Assembly: GCA_022559985.1 (NCBI GenBank)
Contig: JAFJTR010000048.1
Coordinates: 124,001 to 188,000 of the forward strand
DNA length: 64,000 nucleotides
Direction: 5' to 3'
DNA from: Parastagonospora avenae f. sp. tritici 18332-5
Taxonomy: Eukaryota > Ascomycota > Dothideomycetes > Pleosporales > Phaeosphaeriaceae
A model generated the notes under the pieces. The model made no database searches, was not told the origin of the DNA, and worked only from the letters and a program-made list of their open reading frames with translations. The position numbers and the translations under genes are program-made. Positions within the stretch are counted from its first letter, which is position 1. The number at the start of each line of letters is the position of its first letter. Below, in pieces: positions 58,847 to 64,000 of the stretch.

Positions 58847-59764
58847 ATGTCAAAAGCCGACCACGAGCTGGAACTCCCGGACCAAGGCGGTCTCAAGCGG
58901 ACTCTCAAAGATCTCTTCGCCGGTGCCGTAGGAGGCGTAGCCCAAGTCCTCCTCGGCCAGCCCTTCGACATAGTAAAAGTGCGCTTGCAAACAACATCCC
59001 AATACACCGGCGCCCTGGATGCCGCCACGCAAATCTACAAAAACGAAGGCCCAGCCGCGTTCTACAAGGGCACGCTGACCCCCCTGATCGGAATTGGAGC
59101 ATGTGTGTCTGTCCAATTCGGTGGATTTCACTACGCGCGCCGCGCCTTTGAAGCGCAAAATACCGCCAAAGGACATCCTGCGCAACTCTCCTACGCGCAG
59201 TACTATGCCGCGGGCGCGTTTGCTGGAATAGCTAATACCGTGCTGTCCAGCCCGATCGAGCACATTCGCATCCGCCTGCAGACGCAGCCTCATGGCCCAA
59301 ACCGCCTCTACTCCGGCCCCATTGACTGCGTGCGCAAGCTGTCCGCACACCAGGGCGTCCTGCGCGGCGTGTACCGCGGCACAGCGGTGACGTACATGCG
59401 CGAAGCCCAGGCCTACGGTGTGTGGTTCACGACATTCGAGTACCTGATGAACGCGGACGCCGCGCGCAACCACATCAAGCGCGAGAACATCAGCACGTTG
59501 AAAGTCGCCATGTATGGTGGCCTCGCGGGCGAGATGCTGTGGATTAGCAGCTACCCGTTCGACGTGGTGAAGAGTAAGATGCAGAGCGATGGCTTCGGCA
59601 AGGACATGAAGTACCTCAGCATGCGGGATTGTTTCGCAAAGACGTATAGAGCGGAAGGACTGGGTGGGTTTTGGAAGGGCATTGGGCCGACGTTGTTGAG
59701 GGCTATGCCTGTGAGTGCGGGGACTTTCGCGACGGTGGAGATTGTCATGAGGATGATTAGTTGA
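58847..59764 (+). CDS. Mitochondrial carrier family protein, Ymc1/Ymc2-like
   Basis: An inner-membrane solute carrier encoded by a single exon of 305 residues. Three repeats carry the carrier signature: PFDIVKVRLQTT (about 40-51), PIEHIRIRLQTQ (about 136-147) and PFDVVKSKMQSD (about 240-251). Each is followed by the usual EG...Y/FKG or G..RG element (EGPAAFYKG, QGVLRGVYRG, EGLGGFWKG). The P-I-E-H-[IV]-R second motif and overall sequence are most like yeast Ymc1/Ymc2, implicated in glycine/glutamate-type transport, rather than carnitine (Crc1) or ornithine carriers, though those are close relatives. No presequence is expected for the family. The ATG at 58847 is directly before the first helix. 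The antisense strand also has a long open frame, which is only a shadow of GC-rich codons. Confidence 0.93.
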   Translation: MSKADHELELPDQGGLKRTLKDLFAGAVGGVAQVLLGQPFDIVKVRLQTTSQYTGALDAATQIYKNEGPAAFYKGTLTPLIGIGACVSVQFGGFHYARRAFEAQNTAKGHPAQLSYAQYYAAGAFAGIANTVLSSPIEHIRIRLQTQPHGPNRLYSGPIDCVRKLSAHQGVLRGVYRGTAVTYMREAQAYGVWFTTFEYLMNADAARNHIKRENISTLKVAMYGGLAGEMLWISSYPFDVVKSKMQSDGFGKDMKYLSMRDCFAKTYRAEGLGGFWKGIGPTLLRAMPVSAGTFATVEIVMRMIS

Positions 59765-61489
59765 GAGCCGGGTCTGTAGGATACCAGTGATGCTGGCTCT
59801 GCGCATGTCGTGCAGATTGTACCTGTACAGTTTCAACACATAGAGGGATTTGGTAGGGAAGACATTTTGCCCCTTGTCCCGAGCATGCAGTGGTGCGACT
59901 GCTCAGTAAATCGATGGTCGACCAAATCCCAGTCCATTCCGCCTCATGTAATATTACATTATGCATGCGTATTCAATCCATGAAGCGTCGTGAAATGAGT
60001 CAAATCGTGATCATTCTTGACACGGCATGAAATACTGTACCGGTGTACAAAACAGATCAGCACTTCTGACATGCGATTCACTGCCAGATTCATCGGCAAC
60101 CCTGCAACGCAGGCAACTGAGCTCTTGTGCCAGCCGAGTTTCATTGGATCTCCGGAGCAGAATCCCGTAGCGTAGTCATTCCAGATCAATGACAGGTATG
60201 GTCGGAGTCGGGCCGATGACCATGCTGCGTCACGTTGCCTCAATTCTGATGACTGCCAAGATGATTTACACACCAAATGAATGAAACTGGCTCTATAACA
60301 CTAAGCATTGTTCGAGCATTCGTCATAGGTGGAAGAATAAATTGAGCTTGTTGGGTAATGTTTATGGAACACGACATTGGAGCATGAGCTTGTTGATCTA
60401 GCAGGTGTGGTAGTAGGTGTGGCAGTAGGTGTGGATTGCAACATTACGTACGTCGCGTCCTCGAAGTCAGGGCTCTCTATGTATCTATGGCAGTCCTCTT
60501 TCCATAGATACAATGCGCCCGTGCTGAAGTAGTAGCCACTCTCACAGAAGTACAGCGCTGCATTTCAGTGACCATGGGTGGCGAGATCTGCAAGCGCATC
60601 CTGGCAGCAAGAGGCTCGAACTCCGGTAGCTATAGAGACCAATCTAGAATCCCCAAGACCGGATTCGTATCACACCCTGATCGATGTCTCGAGTCCGATA
60701 GGTCCAAAACAGTGTACGAAACGTGGCCAAACAAGATGAAGCTGATGTCGTCTGCGAAAAGAGCAGATTTCTGTGCATTGCTGGGCTCACTTGATCGGCA
60801 TTGTGGAAGAGAGTAATGAAATTGTTGAACCTCCTGGCCGCTTTCTGCTTTGTGTTGGTGGTGTCTTCGAATATGGAAACATCTGTGGTGGAACGTTCTG
60901 ATGTTGAAATGGACTTGCGGGAGTGTGCTCAAGCACATTAGGCGTTTCGTCCTGGACCAGAGGGCGATAGAGAACAAGCCGAGCGACCAGAAGACCACAT
61001 TTGCACATTATTGAGATGCAGGTCGCAGCGTAGTCTCTAAGATGTGAGGCTTCAGACTGGGACACAGATTCACTTGCTTTAACGCCACGGGCCAGTCCGG
61101 GCAAGTACAATGAACGGCGCCCACAGCCCGGGCCAGAAATGCGCGCTTCAGTACGTGCCCGGTCGCACTCGGAGGACACCAGCGGAGCTGCTTGTCCGAC
61201 GAATCAGGAGCGATCTAAAGTGGCCACTTGCTCCAGGAAATGTCCTAGGAAAGCTTCGCAGTTCGCTGCTGCGGTGAGGACTTGACATCCCAACATCAGA
61301 GCGGCTTGGACACGCGCTATTACCCAAAAGCGATTGGTCTTGTGAGTGACGACAACCGGAGACCCAGCGAAGTGTGGGGAGTTCCCGTGCGCCATTCATT
61401 ACGCACACTGCCATTTGCATATCTCCCGCTGGCGTCAGGTCAAGCATCTCGAGTCGAGATACCGTGTACGATTATCGATTCCCGCAGTC
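59765..61489. promoter_or_regulatory. 1.7 kb intergenic region before the Zn2Cys6 factor
   Basis: Carrier 3' UTR, then upstream sequence of the transcription factor. A short tandem repeat at 60402-60434 is listed separately. No open frame with recognisable content was found; an 82-codon plus-strand frame at 60568-60816 has no domain. Confidence 0.5.
60402..60434. repeat. Short tandem repeat, 12-bp unit
   Basis: A TAGGTGTGGYAG-type unit is repeated about 2.7 times in a region without genes. It is minor but clear by eye. Confidence 0.6.
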
Positions 61490-63365
61490 ATGGGTAACTA
61501 TCGATCCAGAAGCGGCTGGTGAGTGGTCTCATCTGCGCACCCTAGACATGGTGGCTAACATGTATATACCACGACAGTTTGACCTGTCGAGCTCGTCGCG
61601 TCAAGTGTCAGTCCCGATACTGCCACATTCTGTCCTTTCGATTCTTGCTAAATGGCGCCAGGTGACGAGACGCGTCCGGTATGCAAGGCCTGCAGCAAGA
61701 AGAACCGGCCTTGCCAATGGGACGCGCCTCAGAATCAGTTCAAGGTCTATCAGCCGCAAGACGGCAGGTCTGCTACACAGGAATCCGGTGCTGACAGCGA
61801 GGCGATGGATGTTGATGAGGGTAGCGAAGAGGGGCAAGCCAGCCGTCGGACATTTGCTCCGAAACCCAATCAGTCTACATCCAGGAGAAACAGTCGGGCC
61901 GAGGACCTTTCCGAGCCGCATGCTTCCAGGTCCACCACGAGTCAGCATTCTCCAGACAACGAGCCATTGGTCTTGCGCGAGTCTAGAAGGCATTCTGATG
62001 GAACCGATGGCAGCCGTCCTAGTATCAACCATGGCCCCAACTCACTGCCTGTCGGAGTTCCGCAGGGAACTCGACCGTACTCGCAGACACCAGTGCCCCT
62101 GACACATGATGAGGCGGTCCTCGTTCACCACTACACAGAGCACCTCGGACGCTGGCTTGATTGCACTGATGCGACCCGGCAATTTACTCTGAGTGTGCCA
62201 GGCAAAGTGAAAACATGTCCAGTCTTGTGTTACGCTGTCTTGTCGTTCGCGGCACGACATCGAAGGGAAGAGGCCAACGCCGACGCGTCATACCACCGTT
62301 GTATCCCTCTGTTGATCGATCGTCTCAATGAGAGTGCTGCAAGCCATGATGAGACGCTCTTATGCGCTATTGTGATCCTCCGCTTCTATGAGCAACTCAT
62401 TGGTGAGTGGTCTGTGCCCGCGCAGTGCCGAAATGGAAACTGAGTGCATCTAGTACCTTCTAATACAGGATCCGACGAGGAGAATCATCTCACCGGTACT
62501 TCAGCCATCTTGCGAGCTTCTCAGGGTCACCATTACGTGGATCCATCGGCGCCTACTTTGCGCGAGGCTGCGTTCTGGGTCTACGTGCGCCAGTGTCTCT
62601 ATAGTGCAACAATTCACCAGCAGCCACCTGACATAGATTTCACATTACAGCTCTACCCTACGCCAGAATCCATGCAAGACGCACACCCCCTGGCTCGCCT
62701 CAGGCTAGAGACAGCATGGGCTAACCAAATGACATGGAACCTGGCACACGTCGTCAATTATTGCTTTGACCCCAGCGCTGAAGCAAACAACAGGGGCAGG
62801 CGATGGCAGGAGCTCTGGGATCAAGTCGACAAATGGTCTAAAGAGAAACCTGAAGGCTTCAACCCTATATGGCAAGGCAAAGCCAACGAACATGGAATTT
62901 TTCCGGAGGTGTGGTTCACCACGGACTGGCATGGTTAGTACCGACACTTGAGTTGGCCGCAGTGCACGCACTTACAGGCCCTGCAGTCCTCTCATTCGGC
63001 TTCTATCACTTCGCCCGCATTTTGCTGCTCACGTACAAGCCCGGCCCAAAATTCGCCATTCGGAATGCGACCGGCTTGTCAGACACGAATGTGAGTGCAG
63101 TCGACGCTTCCGTGATGCTTGCTGATTTCATCAGCAACAAATTCTCGGGCACGCGCGCATGATATGCGGCGCATGCAAATGCGCTCCGGAAACCGGGCCA
63201 CTGTCAATCACAGTGTGCCACACAATCTTCATCTGGGGACCACTGGTGATAGATCCAGCCGAGCAAGAAGAGATAGCAAACCTCCTTGTCGCCTTCGAGC
63301 ACAACCATTTCTGGCCTACCGCCTGGATCATCAACGCGCTCAAGAAGGAGTGGGGTATAAGCTGA
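61490..63365 (+). CDS. Zn2Cys6 fungal transcription factor (Fungal_trans_2 type) with micro-exons
   Basis: Exons are 61490-61518, 61578-61606, 61662-62402, 62469-62933, 62978-63090 and 63135-63365; all phases close to 535 residues. The first two coding exons are 29 nt each. Together with exon 3 they rebuild a complete cluster, SGCLTCRARRVKCDETRP then VCKACSKKNRPCQW, with cysteines 10, 13, 20, 27, 30 and 37 (C-X2-C-X6-C-X6-C-X2-C-X6-C). A disordered Ser-rich region follows (about 50-150), then a helical C-terminal domain (about 165-535) like Fungal_trans_2 (PLTHDEAVLVHHYTEHLGRW, LCAIVILRFYEQLIG, VYVRQCLYSATIHQQPPDID, HTIFIWGPLVIDPAEQEEI). It presumably binds CGG half-sites in the nucleus. Targets are unknown and no gene cluster is next to it. 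Starting from an ATG inside the intron at 61652 would lose half the zinc cluster, so that start is rejected. Confidence 0.88.
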
Positions 63366-64000
63366 TGTGGCACTGGAAGAATCGCCGATTCTCACGCCAC
63401 GGCCCACGACTCCAGAAAGCTGAATATCTGTACTCTAGTCTCTAGGAACATTGACGCCGCGTCCCATCGGCTCTCGAGCATCGTGCATAATCTCCTGCCG
63501 CAACGACCGGAATGCGTGGGGTGCCGGCACGCGCCATCCGGGCTATGCAAGGAAAGCAATGTCATGTACCAATATAGGCCTGATTTATAGGACTGGCTGC
63601 AATCATAGGCATCGTAGCTTATCTCTGGAACATGAGAATGCAACACTTCAAAATCTTTGCATCCCGCTGCTCGCAAAACTGCCCTATATCTGCGAGACTG
63701 CTACTGTACTTTAGTTGCACCAATCGATCTTGCTCTTGTATACTTTTCGGACAAGTTGCCCATCCAACTCCAAAGCATGATGTTTCATACACGGCCACGG
63801 GCTTACCGGATCACGCCTATGCTGTATTATCAATGGGCTTGGCATGAACTCGTGCAGATCAACAGGCTCAATGCTCTTGTCATACCACTATGAACGCGAG
63901 GCTGAAGGGTGTGTTGAGAGCTTTCGTGTAGCTATGTATGATTGAAGATTATCGCGATGATATATACAGCTTTGGTTGAAAGATTCGAGAACCTCGAAGG
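63366..64000. other. Right edge, intergenic
   Basis: Downstream of the transcription factor. The sequence becomes AT-richer and only short frames without domains are seen. The next gene must lie outside the window. Confidence 0.5.

Noticed and set aside
58850..59839. 329-codon antisense frame opposite the carrier gene
   Set aside because: A shadow of the GC-rich codons of an obvious mitochondrial carrier.
61374..62102. 242-codon plus-strand frame at the start of the Zn2Cys6 gene
   Set aside because: It is in the wrong phase; the spliced model restores a perfect zinc cluster and continues into the C-terminal domain.
61652..62443. ATG at 61652 as the start of the transcription factor
   Set aside because: The ATG lies in an intron by the spliced model and would drop three of six zinc-binding cysteines.
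1..64000. Secondary-metabolite cluster around the P450 and Zn2Cys6 factor
   Set aside because: The two are nearly 50 kb apart with housekeeping genes between, and no PKS, NRPS, terpene synthase or transporter is present.
1..64000. CRISPR array, transposon or viral insertion
   Set aside because: No regularly spaced repeats, terminal inverted repeats, reverse transcriptase, transposase or viral protein was seen in any frame.

Overview
The window is eukaryotic DNA from a filamentous ascomycete. Most genes carry short (about 45-80 nt) GT-AG introns with CTAAC/CTGAC-like branch sites, and products such as Fks1, Gel1, WC-1, FluG, an AA9 LPMO, Dam1 and a DUF2985 protein are typical fungal sets. Gene content and intron style fit a dothideomycete, probably Pleosporales (inference, no marker search was possible). 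I built the gene models by joining exons across splice sites and checking that reading frames close. I see no rRNA, convincing tRNA, CRISPR or intact transposon.

Left part (1-17.4 kb): a partial LCB1 (serine palmitoyltransferase subunit) lies next to FKS1 (beta-1,3-glucan synthase). FKS1 diverges across a 2.9 kb gap from a GEL/GAS glucanosyltransferase, so the enzyme that makes beta-1,3-glucan sits beside one that remodels it. A CYP58-like P450 follows. Next is a damaged locus: a DUF7708/STAND-like gene runs head-on into an AAA+ ATPase gene that has lost its N-terminal half, including Walker A.

Middle (17.4-35.1 kb): a FluG-type amidohydrolase/glutamine-synthetase fusion, an Arg-rich (probably mitochondrial) protein of unknown family, a WSC cell-wall stress sensor, an SLM1/2-like F-BAR/PH protein and an AA9 LPMO. 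Together with FKS1, GEL and LCB1, several genes here serve the cell wall, sphingolipid and TORC2 axis.

Right part (35.5-64 kb): a frameshifted Lys-rich nuclear protein gene, a DUF2985 membrane protein, an amidase gene with an in-frame stop, a Ytp1-like membrane protein, DASH subunit Dam1, a CRAL-TRIO protein with an unusual N-terminal extension, mitochondrial ribosomal protein uS2m (MRP4), the blue-light receptor/GATA factor WC-1, a Ras-like GTPase lacking a CaaX box, a Ymc1-like mitochondrial carrier and a Zn2Cys6 transcription factor whose zinc cluster is split by two micro-exons.

I found no clearly new multi-gene system. The points most worth a second look are the rearranged AAA+/DUF7708 junction, the amidase with a stop codon and a 34-nt intron, the micro-exon zinc cluster, the Ras protein without a lipidation motif, and the dual-start CRAL-TRIO protein.
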